Shown piece after piece: positions 33,320-43,423 of a DNA stretch of 64,000 nt. Numbering within the stretch: the stretch's first letter is position 1; the number at the start of each line of letters is the position of its first letter. Both the position numbers and the translations under genes were made by a program. The stretch comes from Streptomyces roseofulvus (GTDB lineage: Bacteria > Actinomycetota > Actinomycetes > Streptomycetales > Streptomycetaceae): NCBI RefSeq assembly GCF_039534915.1, contig NZ_BAAAWE010000001.1, positions 6,324,001-6,388,000 of the forward strand, given 5' to 3'. The notes under the pieces are model-generated. The model saw only the letters and a program-made list of their open reading frames with translations. It was not told the DNA's origin and ran no database searches.

Positions 33320-35119
33320 GTGGCCGAGACCGTTCTCACCAATACCGGGCTGGACCAGTTCCTGGCGCTCCTCGACGGCAGGCCGGAGCACCGCGACCCG
33401 GCCTTCGCGCGGGCCGCCGAAGCCGTGCTGGGGCTGCTCGCCCTGCGCGGCGCCGACCGGACCGCAGGGCTGCCCGAGCCGGACCCGCGCCTCGTGCGGC
33501 AGCTGCTCGTGGAGGACCTGCCGGCCTTCGTCTACGCCCCGCCCGGCGACCTCCCCGCCTACCCGGCCGTCGTCGGCGCCCTCGCCGGCTGCTTCGACGG
33601 CGAGCTGCGGCAGCGCGTCGCCGCCGTCGTCGCCGAGGCCGGGCCCGACTTCGAACGGGCCATGACCGACCCCGGCAACCTCACCTGGCACCGCTGGTAC
33701 GCCTCGCTGCTGCGGACCGTCGGCGCCGACCTCGCCGACGCCGACGACGTACGGCGGCGGATCGGCGCCCTCGACGGGGCGCCGCTGCCCGACGGAGTCC
33801 TCCGCGCCGACCTCATGGGACGGACCGCGCTCGCCGAGACCGTGCTCGCCGAGGCCGTCGCCCGTGCCTACGTCCGCGACGCCGAGCAGCCGCCCGCCGC
33901 CGGCCCGCTCCTCACCGACCACGCCGTCGCCGCCGGCATCGGCCGCGTCACCGCCGCGCTCCTCGACCGCTGGACCGCCGCCGGCCTCGCCGACGAGCTC
34001 GCCGGCCCCTTCGCCCGCTTCGCTCCCGGCCCCGACGACTTCCCCCACCTCGTCCTCGCCGACGCCCTCCTCGACGAGCACATGGACTACTACGGCGACC
34101 CCTCCGTCGCCGTCCCGCCGCCGGCCGACGACGGCCCGGCCGGCGACACCGAACGGGACGCCGACGCGCTGCTCGCCGCCGTCGAGGAACTCGCCGAGGA
34201 GGAGTACGAGCCGTACGGCGGCGAGGCACCGCACCTGCTCTACGCGCTCTACCAGCGCGGCTGCGCCGCCGACTCGATCGCCCGCCGCGCCGCCGAGTAC
34301 GAGGACTGGACCGTCGACCCGGCCCTGGAGGACGTGCCCGTCCCCGTCCCCGAGGGCGCCACCGGCGACTACGTCACCCCGCCCGTGCCCGAACTCGTCC
34401 GGCTGCTCGGCTCCGCCGGGATCACCGAGGACGACCGGGCCCGGCTGGACGGCCCGGCCCGCGACCTCGCCGCCGTCGCCGACCGGCTCGCCGCCACCGG
34501 CCTCGTCCTGCGCTCCGGCGACGCCTTCGGCCTCACCCCGCGCGGCGCCGCCACCGTCCGCTACCTGCTCCGGGTGCGCCGGATCGCCGCGCCCACCGCG
34601 GCCGAGGCCGCCGCCTGGACCGCGAAGGAGCTGGTGACCGCCGCCGCGCAGTGGCCGCATCCGGCCGCCGCGCGCGTGCTCGCCGACTGGCTGCACGCGC
34701 GCGGGGAGACCGCCGACGCCTGGTCGGAGCTGCTGGCCGCGCTCGGCGCCGTCCACGCCCACGCCTCCGAAGGGGCCGCCGTGCGCGCCCTGTTCGGGCT
34801 CCTCGACACGGCCGCCGCGCCGCCCTCCGCCCTGCGCGGGGCGCTGCGCGATCCGGTCGTCGGCGCCTACGCCCTGGACGCCCTCCGGGTGCGCGGCGAG
34901 GACGCGGAGCCGCTCCAGGTGCCGGTGTCGTCCCGGGCCCTGCGCGTCCTCGACCGGTTGCCCGCGAAGAAGGGCCCGCTGGAGTCCCGGCGGGCCGCCT
35001 TCGACGCGGCGGCGGCCGACTGGCCGGGCGGCTCGGCCGCCCTGGTCGAGGCGATGGCCGGGGCCGACCGGCACGGCACCGAGCGGGCCCTCGGCCCGCT
35101 CGGCATCAGCCTGCCGTGA
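33320..35119 (+). CDS. Large conserved hypothetical protein, 599 aa
   Basis: A 599-residue acidic, largely helical, soluble protein starting at GTG 33320 (AETVLTNTGLDQFLALLDG). There is no transmembrane segment, signal peptide or recognisable catalytic motif. Repeated Ala/Leu-rich helical units in the C-terminal third resemble HEAT- or TPR-like solenoids, but I cannot define the repeats. An acidic stretch (DTERDADALLAAVEELAEEEYEPYGGE) divides the protein. Frame extension to 33275 lacks a ribosome-binding site. It is convergent with the SGNH hydrolase, 38 bp apart. Coding bias is strong, so the gene is real, but its role is unknown. Confidence 0.78.
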   Translation: MAETVLTNTGLDQFLALLDGRPEHRDPAFARAAEAVLGLLALRGADRTAGLPEPDPRLVRQLLVEDLPAFVYAPPGDLPAYPAVVGALAGCFDGELRQRVAAVVAEAGPDFERAMTDPGNLTWHRWYASLLRTVGADLADADDVRRRIGALDGAPLPDGVLRADLMGRTALAETVLAEAVARAYVRDAEQPPAAGPLLTDHAVAAGIGRVTAALLDRWTAAGLADELAGPFARFAPGPDDFPHLVLADALLDEHMDYYGDPSVAVPPPADDGPAGDTERDADALLAAVEELAEEEYEPYGGEAPHLLYALYQRGCAADSIARRAAEYEDWTVDPALEDVPVPVPEGATGDYVTPPVPELVRLLGSAGITEDDRARLDGPARDLAAVADRLAATGLVLRSGDAFGLTPRGAATVRYLLRVRRIAAPTAAEAAAWTAKELVTAAAQWPHPAAARVLADWLHARGETADAWSELLAALGAVHAHASEGAAVRALFGLLDTAAAPPSALRGALRDPVVGAYALDALRVRGEDAEPLQVPVSSRALRVLDRLPAKKGPLESRRAAFDAAAADWPGGSAALVEAMAGADRHGTERALGPLGISLP

Positions 35120-35157
35120 GGCGTCCGAGCCCGCGCCTCATCCCGCCGTGAGGAGAC

Positions 35158-36303
35158 TCAGCCCGCCGTGAGGTACATCCCGGACGGTCCCGCGCCCGCC
35201 GTGTTGCGGCAGGCCCGGTGGCCGGTCGGGACGGCCTGGATCAGCGCGAGGCAGCGCCCGAGCGCCTGCTGGCCGTACGCGTTGGGGTGCATGGACTCCT
35301 GGACGAGGCCCTGGGTGGACTGGCTGTCGATCCACCGCGCCCACTCGCTCGCCGCCCCCGACGGCGGCAGCGCCGCCGTCACCTGACGGCTCGCCTTCGC
35401 GCACACCTCGCGGCCCTGGAGCGTGTCCCGCAGGTCGAGGAACTGGGCGCCCTTCGCCACCGCCACCTGCCGCAGTCGGTTCGCGAGCTGGGGGACGAGG
35501 GAGTCCCGCGCCCAGTCGGAGTCCTTGTTCCAGAACGGGCAGCCGCCGGTGTTCGTCCGGGACCAGCCGCTCTCGGAGTAGCGGTTCTCGGCGGCGCGGG
35601 GGATCGGCGACGGGTACGACTGGAGCACGATCCGGTAGTCGGAGGCCGCGTAGCCCGCGCCGGTCATCACGGCCCGGATCTCGTCGACCGCCTTGCCGAC
35701 GCCGGCCATCACGCCGTCGATCCGGGCGTCGACCTCGGCCTGCTGGTCGTCGTGGCAGTACGAGTACCAGACGATGTAATCGGTCGCGCAGGTGGTGATG
35801 ATGTCGGCGAAGCCGAGGTCGTTGCCGCCGATGGAGAGGGCGATCAGCTCCACGTCGTGCGTGGCGGCGACGGCGGCCAGCTGGTCGGCCTGCGGCGCCT
35901 CTCCCTTGTACGCCTGGCCGCCCTGTGCGGCGCGGACGACGTTCGCCGTGGTGGCCCCGGAGCAGGCCAGGTTGATCAGGGTGCTCGCGATCGGTCCGGC
36001 GCTCCTGACCTCGGAGACGTCCGAGCGGTGGCAGCCGCCGGCGGTGGGGCCGTACACCCGGGACGGGTCGTAGCCGCTGCCGGTCCAGGCGCGGTCGGTG
36101 CCGTCGCGGCCGCCGGAGTTCGTGAGGCTGTTGCCGAGCCAGCGGCCCGCCTCGCCGGAGATGTAGCTGTCGCCCATGGCGACGACGGCGGTGGGGCCGC
36201 TGCCGGGGGAGGCCTGGGCGGCGGGGGCGGCGACGGAGGCGAGACCGGCGGCGGTACACAGGGCCAGGAGGGCGCGCAGCGCGCGGTGGGGGGTCGAGGG
36301 CAT
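35158..36303 (-). CDS. Secreted SGNH/GDSL hydrolase (lipase/esterase)
   Basis: A 381-residue secreted hydrolase. A signal peptide (MPSTPHRALRALLAL... ending AAQAS) occupies the first ~32 residues. Block I is VAMGDSYISGEAGRW, with the catalytic Ser in GDS; block III is IALSIGGNDLGFAD with the oxyanion Asn; the C-terminal MHPNAYGQQALG provides the catalytic His. Six or more cysteines suggest disulfides outside the cell. This group includes Streptomyces extracellular lipases and esterases; the exact ester substrate is not clear. Length is larger than the minimal family because of inserted loops. It is transcribed away from the aceB region. Confidence 0.92.
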   Translation of the reverse strand: MPSTPHRALRALLALCTAAGLASVAAPAAQASPGSGPTAVVAMGDSYISGEAGRWLGNSLTNSGGRDGTDRAWTGSGYDPSRVYGPTAGGCHRSDVSEVRSAGPIASTLINLACSGATTANVVRAAQGGQAYKGEAPQADQLAAVAATHDVELIALSIGGNDLGFADIITTCATDYIVWYSYCHDDQQAEVDARIDGVMAGVGKAVDEIRAVMTGAGYAASDYRIVLQSYPSPIPRAAENRYSESGWSRTNTGGCPFWNKDSDWARDSLVPQLANRLRQVAVAKGAQFLDLRDTLQGREVCAKASRQVTAALPPSGAASEWARWIDSQSTQGLVQESMHPNAYGQQALGRCLALIQAVPTGHRACRNTAGAGPSGMYLTAG

Positions 36304-36438
36304 GGCTGTGTGCTCCTGCGGGGACGCAGTGACGTGGGGGACAGCCGCCGGCCGGTGGCATGGCGGAATCTCGCACGCGCTGACTTATTACCGCTAGGTA
36401 GCTGCATATCTCGGTTGCGTCACGTCCCCTGTGACGCG

Positions 36439-36490
36439 CCAGGGCCCGTCTCCCCGGAGCTGTGCGTTCACCGGGAGGGACGGGCCCTGG
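36439..36490 (-). terminator. Stem-loop terminator of aceB
   Basis: CCAGGGCCCGTC (36439-36450) and GACGGGCCCTGG (36479-36490) pair perfectly, and the stem extends inward through TCCC/GGGA with a small bulge. It begins 19 nt after the aceB stop on the minus strand. Confidence 0.65.
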
Positions 36491-36508
36491 ACGGGGGCGT
36501 GCGGGAGA

Positions 36509-38131
<1,623 letters not shown>

Positions 38132-38268
38132 GACCTGTCACTTCCTTCAGCGGACTACGCGTGCGGTGCCTGGCGGCCGCCGGGCGTCACAGACGGCACG
38201 GAGTGCCGCGGGTGCCGAGATACGGCCGCGAGCGCCTTCACAGGGGATCAGGCGCTTCTATGCAGTGG

Positions 38269-38308
38269 ATATTAGTTTCCTCATGGTGGAAGTTCAATCG
38301 TTTGTTGA
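38269..38308 (-). promoter_or_regulatory. aceB promoter with type-B and type-A operators
   Basis: On the minus strand -35 TTGAAC (38297-38292) and -10 TAATAT (38274-38269) are separated by exactly 17 bp. The type-A palindrome TTCCTCATGGTGGAA (38277-38291) fills the spacer. The type-B site TCAATCGTTTGTTGA (38294-38308) overlaps the -35 box. The two centres are 17 bp apart, as at allB. A repressor here would block RNA polymerase directly. Confidence 0.75.
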
Positions 38309-38386
38309 TGTCGAGATTCTTCGGGTCGACAGAACATGGCTCCGGGTGCCAGCCCCCTCACTCCAGGTGCCCGCACCCGGACCGCC

Positions 38387-39025
38387 TCACCCCTCCAGCC
38401 GGTACAGGTCCGCCTCCGTGTCGATGTCGAAGGGCTCCGCCACGTCCGAGCAGTCCACCAGCGCGACCGCCTCCCGGTGCGCCGCCAGGTAGTCCCGCGC
38501 CCCCCGGTCGCCCTCCGCGACCGCCGCGATCCCCGCCCACCGGTCCGCGCCGAACAGCACCGGATGGCCCCGCCTCCCGTCGTACGAGGCCGCCGCCAGC
38601 GCGTCCCGCGCCCCGTACGCCGCCCGCACCCGGGCCACCGCGGCCGCCCCGATCCCCGGCTGGTCCACCAGCGACACCAGCGCCGCGTCCACCCCGCGCG
38701 GATCCGCCGCCAGCGAGGCCAGGCCGACCCGCAGCGACGCCCCCATGCCGTCCGCCCACGCCGGGTTCTCCACCAGGACGCACCCCGGCAGCTCGGCCCG
38801 CTCCCGCACCCGCTCCGCCGACGCCCCCAGCACCACGTGCACCACCGCGCAGCCGCCCTCGCGCAGCACCCGCACCGCGTGCTCGACCAGCGGACGGCCC
38901 CGGTACGGCAGCAGCGCCTTCGGCCGCCCGCCGAGCCTGCGCCCGCCGCCGGCGGCCAGCAGCAGTCCGGCGACGAGCGGCGGGGAGGAAGGGGAGGAAG
39001 GAGAGGGAGAGACAGTCTTCGTCAT
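38387..39025 (-). CDS. MobA-like nucleotidyltransferase (probable molybdenum cofactor cytidylyl-/guanylyltransferase)
   Basis: A 212-residue NTP-transferase-fold protein. The nucleotide-binding signature LLAAGGGRRLGGRPKALLPYRG is near residue 22, and LVSLVDQPGIGAAAVARV carries the metal-binding Asp, as in MobA/MocA. MocA-type enzymes attach CMP to molybdopterin for xanthine-dehydrogenase-family enzymes. A purine-catabolism setting, next to aceB and near the urate genes, fits maturation of a xanthine dehydrogenase encoded elsewhere; a CofC- or sugar-type transferase is possible. ATG 39025 was kept; the first ~15 residues are Ser/Pro-rich and poorly conserved. Confidence 0.8.
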   Translation of the reverse strand: MTKTVSPSPSSPSSPPLVAGLLLAAGGGRRLGGRPKALLPYRGRPLVEHAVRVLREGGCAVVHVVLGASAERVRERAELPGCVLVENPAWADGMGASLRVGLASLAADPRGVDAALVSLVDQPGIGAAAVARVRAAYGARDALAAASYDGRRGHPVLFGADRWAGIAAVAEGDRGARDYLAAHREAVALVDCSDVAEPFDIDTEADLYRLEG

Positions 39026-39187
39026 GAGGACTGCTTACCTCATGACACGGAATGACACGGTCGCATGAATGCGCCTCCCGGCCTCTTCCCCGCCGGGCGG
39101 CCGAGGGGTTAACTGACCCCCACTCAGGGCGCCCGACCACCGCCCGGAGCCAGTCGGCGGCGGACGTCCCGGAGCGGACGTCCGGGA

Positions 39188-39526
39188 GTGGGGGCCGTGG
39201 TGCGGAGCGTGGAGCAGAGGCCAGTGACCGGCGAGACAGTGGACCCGAGGGTGGCCGGACTCCGGTCCGCCGTGGCCCGCCTCCGGCGCGAACTGGCCGG
39301 CCACCGGGTGGAGCTCGCCGACCGGGAGATCGCCGAGGACGAGCTCGCGGCGCTCGACGCGATGGCCGTCAGCGGCGCCCCCGAGGTGTGGCGGCTGCGC
39401 CGCAGCCTGCTCCTCGTGGCCGGCTCGCTCGGCTCCGTCAGCGCCCTCGCCGAGGCCCTCGCGGCCGTCCGCCACGCCGTCGAACTCTTCGGCCCCGCCC
39501 TGCCGCCCCAGCGACCCGGTTCCTGA
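39188..39526 (+). CDS. DUF5955-type hypothetical protein
   Basis: A 112-residue, mostly alpha-helical protein. RVAGLRSAVARLRRELAGHRVELADREIAEDELAALDAMA could form a coiled coil, and a leucine/valine-rich C-terminal helix (LLLVAGSLGSVSALAEALAAVRHAVE) follows. It resembles DUF5955 proteins of Streptomyces, whose function is unknown. The GTG start at 39188 is uncertain; GTG 39224 (VTGETVDPRVAGL) may be the real one. It is convergent with the response regulator gene, 3 bp apart. Confidence 0.7.
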   Translation: MGAVVRSVEQRPVTGETVDPRVAGLRSAVARLRRELAGHRVELADREIAEDELAALDAMAVSGAPEVWRLRRSLLLVAGSLGSVSALAEALAAVRHAVELFGPALPPQRPGS

Positions 39527-39529
39527 GGG

Positions 39530-40156
39530 TCAGCGCCGGATCAGCCGCCGCTCGCGGGCCGCCGCCACCGCCGCCGTCCGCGAGTCCACGCCCAGCTTGG
39601 CGAAGACGTGCACCAGATGGGACTTCACCGTCGCCTGGCTGAGGAACAGCACCTTGCTGATCTGCTGGTTCGACAGCCCCTCGCCGACCAGCTGGAGCAC
39701 CTCCAGCTCCCGCTTGGTCAGTGCCTCCGCCGGGGTCCGCATCCGGTCCATCAGCCGGTGCGCCACCGCCGGCGCGAGCGCCGACTGGCCGGCCGCCGCC
39801 GTCCGCACCGCCGCCGCCAGCTCCTCCGGCGGCGCGTCCTTCAGCAGATAGCCCGACGCGCCGGCCTCCACCGCCGCCAGGATGTCCGCGTCCGTGTCGT
39901 ACGTCGTCAGCACCAGCACCCGCGGCCCGCCCGGCAGCGCGGTGATCGCCGCCGTCGCCTCCGAACCGTGCATCCCCGCGCCGAACTGGAGGTCCATCAG
40001 GACCACGTCCACGCCCCCGGCCGCCGCCAGCTCCACCGCGCGCTCCGCCGTCGCCGCCTCCCCGACCACGGTGAAGCCGGGCTCCGTGTCCAGGACCGCG
40101 CGCAGCCCCGCCCGCACCACCGGGTGGTCGTCGGCGAGGAGAAGTCGGACGGTCAT
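39530..40156 (-). CDS. NarL-family response regulator
   Basis: A 208-residue response regulator. The receiver domain (about 1-120) has the acidic pair at D10 with H11, the phospho-acceptor Asp55 in VVLMDLQF, Thr near residue 87 and the conserved Lys in YLLKDAPPEE. The C-terminal LuxR HTH runs LTKRELEVLQLVGEGLSNQQISKVLFLSQATVKSHL. ATG 40156 overlaps the histidine kinase stop (ATGA), so the kinase and regulator form a coupled operon. The divergent ABC transporter genes (41426-43179) are the probable target, an arrangement common for bacterial envelope-stress or antibiotic-export systems. Confidence 0.93.
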   Translation of the reverse strand: MTVRLLLADDHPVVRAGLRAVLDTEPGFTVVGEAATAERAVELAAAGGVDVVLMDLQFGAGMHGSEATAAITALPGGPRVLVLTTYDTDADILAAVEAGASGYLLKDAPPEELAAAVRTAAAGQSALAPAVAHRLMDRMRTPAEALTKRELEVLQLVGEGLSNQQISKVLFLSQATVKSHLVHVFAKLGVDSRTAAVAAARERRLIRR

Positions 40157-41313
40157 ACGGCGGCTCCGGCGGGAAGGGGGAGGGAGACGGCGACGGCGGT
40201 GCCCTGGCCGGGCGCCGACTCGACGGTGAACGTGCCGCCCAGCGACTCCGCCCGCGAGCGCATCGCCGGAAGCCCGAAACCGCCGTCCGAGGACGGGTGC
40301 ACGGAGGCGGGGTCGAAGCCCCGCCCGTCGTCGACCACGTCCAGCGTCACCGACGCGTCCATGAACGACAAGGTGATCTCCGCCCGCGAGGCCGCGGCGT
40401 GCCGCACCGTGTTGCCCAGTGCCGACTGCGCGATCCGCAGCAGCGCCACCTCGTACGGCGTCGGAAGCTCCACCGGCGTCCCGCTCACCGAGAACCGGGC
40501 CCGCGGCCCCGGGCCCGGCTCGCACAACCGCTCCAGGGCCGCCGCCAGCGAACCGTGCTCCAGATCCGGCGGCGTCAGCGCCCGCACGAACCGGCGCGCC
40601 TCCGCCAGGTTGTCCTGCGCGGCCTGCCGCGCCCGGTCGATGTGCCCGGCCGCCGGCGAACCCGCGGGCAGCGCCCGCTCGGCCGCCCGCAGCAGCAGCT
40701 GGATCGAGGAGAGCCCCTGCGCGAGCGTGTCGTGGATCTCCCGGGCCAGCCGCTCCCGCTCGGCCAGCGTCCCCGCGTGCCGCTCGGCCGCCGCCAGCTC
40801 GGCGCGGGTCGCGATCAGCTCCTCGATGAGGCGCCGCCGCCGCTCGCTCTCCCGGTACAGCGCCTGGTAGCCGAGGACGGTCGCCACGGCCACGGCGGCG
40901 CCGAGCAGCGGCCCGATGAAGACCCCCGGGTTCAGCGCGGCGCCGTGCCCGACGTACGAGAGGATCGCCGCGCCCGCCGTCAGCGCCACCGCCGGCAGCG
41001 ACCAGCGGGTGGGCAGCAGATGCAGCTGGAGGAAGTACAGCGGGAAGGCGAGCCACAGCGCCTCCGGCGTCGCCCACAGCAGCGCCAGCCAGGCGAGCGC
41101 CAGGACCGCGAGCCAGCCGGCGGCGGCCCGCTGCGACCGCCGTACGGAGGGCAGCCAGGCCCCGGCCGCGTACACCGCGCCGGTCAGGACCGCGAGGACG
41201 GTCCCGGCCGTGGAGTGGGCACGGACCGCGGCGAGCACCAGCAGCCCCCCCATCAGGAGGTGGAGGCAGAGGCGCAGGGCGCGGAGGGCGGGGGTGAGAC
41301 TGCGTGGATCCAT
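40153..41313 (-). CDS. NarL-type sensor histidine kinase
   Basis: A 386-residue kinase. The N-terminal ~150 residues contain about five closely spaced membrane helices with little extracellular sequence, as in intramembrane-sensing kinases. The phospho-acceptor His is in LAREIHDTLAQGLSSIQLLLR (HisKA_3), and the ATPase domain ends with DDGRGFDPA and GGFGLPAMRSRAESLGG. ATG 41313 was chosen because the upstream frame is the antisense of the ABC permease. It is divergent from the ABC exporter across a 112-bp gap. The lack of a large extracellular domain suggests it reads a membrane signal, possibly the transporter itself. Confidence 0.92.
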   Translation of the reverse strand: MDPRSLTPALRALRLCLHLLMGGLLVLAAVRAHSTAGTVLAVLTGAVYAAGAWLPSVRRSQRAAAGWLAVLALAWLALLWATPEALWLAFPLYFLQLHLLPTRWSLPAVALTAGAAILSYVGHGAALNPGVFIGPLLGAAVAVATVLGYQALYRESERRRRLIEELIATRAELAAAERHAGTLAERERLAREIHDTLAQGLSSIQLLLRAAERALPAGSPAAGHIDRARQAAQDNLAEARRFVRALTPPDLEHGSLAAALERLCEPGPGPRARFSVSGTPVELPTPYEVALLRIAQSALGNTVRHAAASRAEITLSFMDASVTLDVVDDGRGFDPASVHPSSDGGFGLPAMRSRAESLGGTFTVESAPGQGTAVAVSLPLPAGAAV

Positions 41314-41425
41314 GACCTGACCAGCGTAGGCAGGGACGAGGGATGGCGGCTCAACCGAAAGTTTGAATACGGAGCCATCCGTGGCGCGATGTCCGCGCGG
41401 GGTCCCGGCGGCCAGGCTTGGCCCC

Positions 41426-42502
41426 ATGTTCGTGGCATGGAGAGACCTGAGATTCGCCAAGGGGCGGTTCGCCCTCATGGGCACGGTGATCGTGCTGATC
41501 ACCCTGCTCGTGGGGCTCCTATCCGGGCTGACGGCCGGACTCGCGCGGGAGAACGTCTCCGCGATCACCGGCCTGCCCGCCGACCGGATCGCCTTCGCGG
41601 CGCCGCCCGCGGGGCAGTCGGTCTCGTTCACCAACTCCACGGTGACGGAGGAGCAGTGGAGCGCGTGGGCGCAGCGGCCCGGCGTGACCGGCGCGGCGCC
41701 GCTCGGCATCCGCACGCTCAACGCGGTCGCGGGCGAGCGGACCGCCGCCGTCTCCGCGTTCGGTACGGAGCCGGGCGACGGCCTCGCGCCCGGAGCCGTC
41801 GCGCCGGGCCGGGCCGTCCTGTCCGGGTCGGCGGCCGAGGAACTGGACGCGCGCGCCGGGGACACGGTCCGGCTCGGCCCGCTGGAGGTCACCGTCGCCG
41901 CCGTGGCCGGGGACGCCTCGTACAGCCACACGCCCGTCGTGTGGACGTCGCTCGACGACTGGCAGCGGCTCGGCCACAGCGGCACGACGACGGAGGCGCA
42001 GGCGACGGTGATCGCCCTGCGCGGCGCCGGCGCCGACTGGGCCGCCGGCGACGCGGCCGCCGGCACCGAGGCGCGGACCGTCGACGACGCCCTCGGCGCC
42101 ATAGGGTCCTACCAGGCCGAGAACGGCTCCCTCCAGCTGATGCGCGGCTTCCTCTTCGTGATCTCCGCGCTCGTCATAGGGGCCTTCTTCACCGTCTGGA
42201 CCATCCAGCGCAGCGGGGACGTCGCCGTCCTCAAGGCGCTCGGCGCCTCCACGCCCTATCTGCTGCGGGACGCGCTCGGGCAGGCGGTGCTGATGCTGGT
42301 GGCGGGAACGCTGCTGGGCACCGGTCTCGCGCTCGGCATCGGCGCGCTCGTCAGCGGCGGCGACGTGCCGTTCGTCCTCTCGCCGCTCACCGTCCTCGGG
42401 CCGGCCGCCGTCATCATCGTGCTCGGCGCGGTCGGCTCCGCCCTGTCCATCCGGCGGATCACCGCCGTCGATCCCCTCACCGCGCTCGGGAGCGTCCGAT
42501 GA
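41426..42502 (+). CDS. ABC transporter permease, MacB/FtsX type
   Basis: A 358-residue permease with one N-terminal membrane helix (LMGTVIVLITLLVGLLSGL), a ~220-residue extracytoplasmic domain and three C-terminal helices: the MacB/FtsX topology. The C-terminal LSIRRITAVDPLTALG is the typical family ending. Such transporters work as homodimers with a cognate ATPase in export or mechanotransmission of peptides or lipids. The next gene, overlapping by ATGA, encodes that ATPase. The divergent two-component system probably regulates both. ATG 41426 (MFVAWRDLRFAKGRFA) was preferred over 41363. Confidence 0.92.
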   Translation: MFVAWRDLRFAKGRFALMGTVIVLITLLVGLLSGLTAGLARENVSAITGLPADRIAFAAPPAGQSVSFTNSTVTEEQWSAWAQRPGVTGAAPLGIRTLNAVAGERTAAVSAFGTEPGDGLAPGAVAPGRAVLSGSAAEELDARAGDTVRLGPLEVTVAAVAGDASYSHTPVVWTSLDDWQRLGHSGTTTEAQATVIALRGAGADWAAGDAAAGTEARTVDDALGAIGSYQAENGSLQLMRGFLFVISALVIGAFFTVWTIQRSGDVAVLKALGASTPYLLRDALGQAVLMLVAGTLLGTGLALGIGALVSGGDVPFVLSPLTVLGPAAVIIVLGAVGSALSIRRITAVDPLTALGSVR

Positions 42503-43179
42503 GCCTCGCACTCGATGCCGTCACCCTCACCTACCCGGACGGCGACGGACGGCTGACCGCCCTCGACGACGTCTCCCTCACCGTCCCGCCGGGCCGGCTC
42601 ACCGCCGTCGTCGGCCCCTCCGGCTCCGGCAAGTCCAGCCTGCTCGCCGTCGCCGCGACGCTCGTCACCCCGGACCGGGGCCGGGTCGTCGTGGCCGGCA
42701 CGGACACGGCGGGGCTCGACGCGGCGGGCCGGGCGGAGCTCCGCCGGACCTCGATCGGGATCGTCTTCCAGCAGCCGAACCTGCTGCCCTCGCTGACGGC
42801 GGCGGAACAGCTCCAGGTGATGGCGCACCTGTCCGGCCGTCCGCCGAAGTCGGTACGCGACCGGGCCCTGGACCTCCTCGACGCGGTCGGCCTCGCGGAC
42901 CGGGCCGCGCGCCGGCCGCACCAGCTCTCCGGCGGGCAGCGGCAGCGGGTCAACATCGCCCGGGCGCTGATGAACGAGCCGTCGGTCCTCCTCGTCGACG
43001 AGCCCACGAGCGCGCTGGACCACGAGCGGGGCGCGGCGATCGTCGCGCTCCTCGCGAGGCTGACGCGGGAGCGGGGGACGGCGACGCTGCTCGTCACCCA
43101 CGACCAGGGGCACCTGGGGGCGGCGGACGCCACGATCACCGTCCAGGACGGCCGCGCCACCCTCCCCACCCCCGCCTGA
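42499..43179 (+). CDS. ABC transporter ATP-binding protein (LolD/MacB type)
   Basis: A 226-residue ATPase. Walker A is GPSGSGKSSLL near residue 38, the signature is LSGGQRQRVNIARAL, Walker B is VLLVDEPTSALD, and the switch His is in LVTHDQGHL. It powers the permease encoded just upstream, to which it is translationally coupled (ATGA). LolD/MacB-type ATPases typically drive drug or peptide export or substrate extraction from the membrane. The coding region ends in a C-run and is followed by the unusual non-coding stretch 43180-43679. Confidence 0.94.
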   Translation: MSLALDAVTLTYPDGDGRLTALDDVSLTVPPGRLTAVVGPSGSGKSSLLAVAATLVTPDRGRVVVAGTDTAGLDAAGRAELRRTSIGIVFQQPNLLPSLTAAEQLQVMAHLSGRPPKSVRDRALDLLDAVGLADRAARRPHQLSGGQRQRVNIARALMNEPSVLLVDEPTSALDHERGAAIVALLARLTRERGTATLLVTHDQGHLGAADATITVQDGRATLPTPA

Positions 43180-43205
43180 CCCCCCCGCGGGGGGCGGGCC
43201 TCCCC

Positions 43206-43418
43206 GTGTGGCCCCAGGCGTTCCGCAGGGCGGGGCCACCCTGCACGTCCGGCTTCCGCGCCGGGCCCGGGTCTTCGGGGCGGCGCCTTCTGCGGGTCCC
43301 CCGTGTGGGCAGGCGTTCCGCAGGGGCCCACCCTGCACGCCCGGCTTCCGCGCCGGGGTCGGCTGCGGGGCGGCCCTTCCGCCGGGCCTCCGTGTGGGCA
43401 GGCGTTCCGCAGGGGCGG
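43206..43418. repeat. Direct repeats of ~90-97 bp (2.3 copies)
   Basis: GTGTGGnnnCAGGCGTTCCGCAGG recurs at 43206, 43303 and 43392. Between copies, CCACCCTGCACG(T/C)CCGGCTTCCGCGCCGGG and a GGGGCGGC...CTTC(T/C)GC(G/C)GG block also repeat. Spacings are 97 and 89 bp and the third copy is truncated. Confidence 0.75.
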
Positions 43419-43423
43419 AACGG

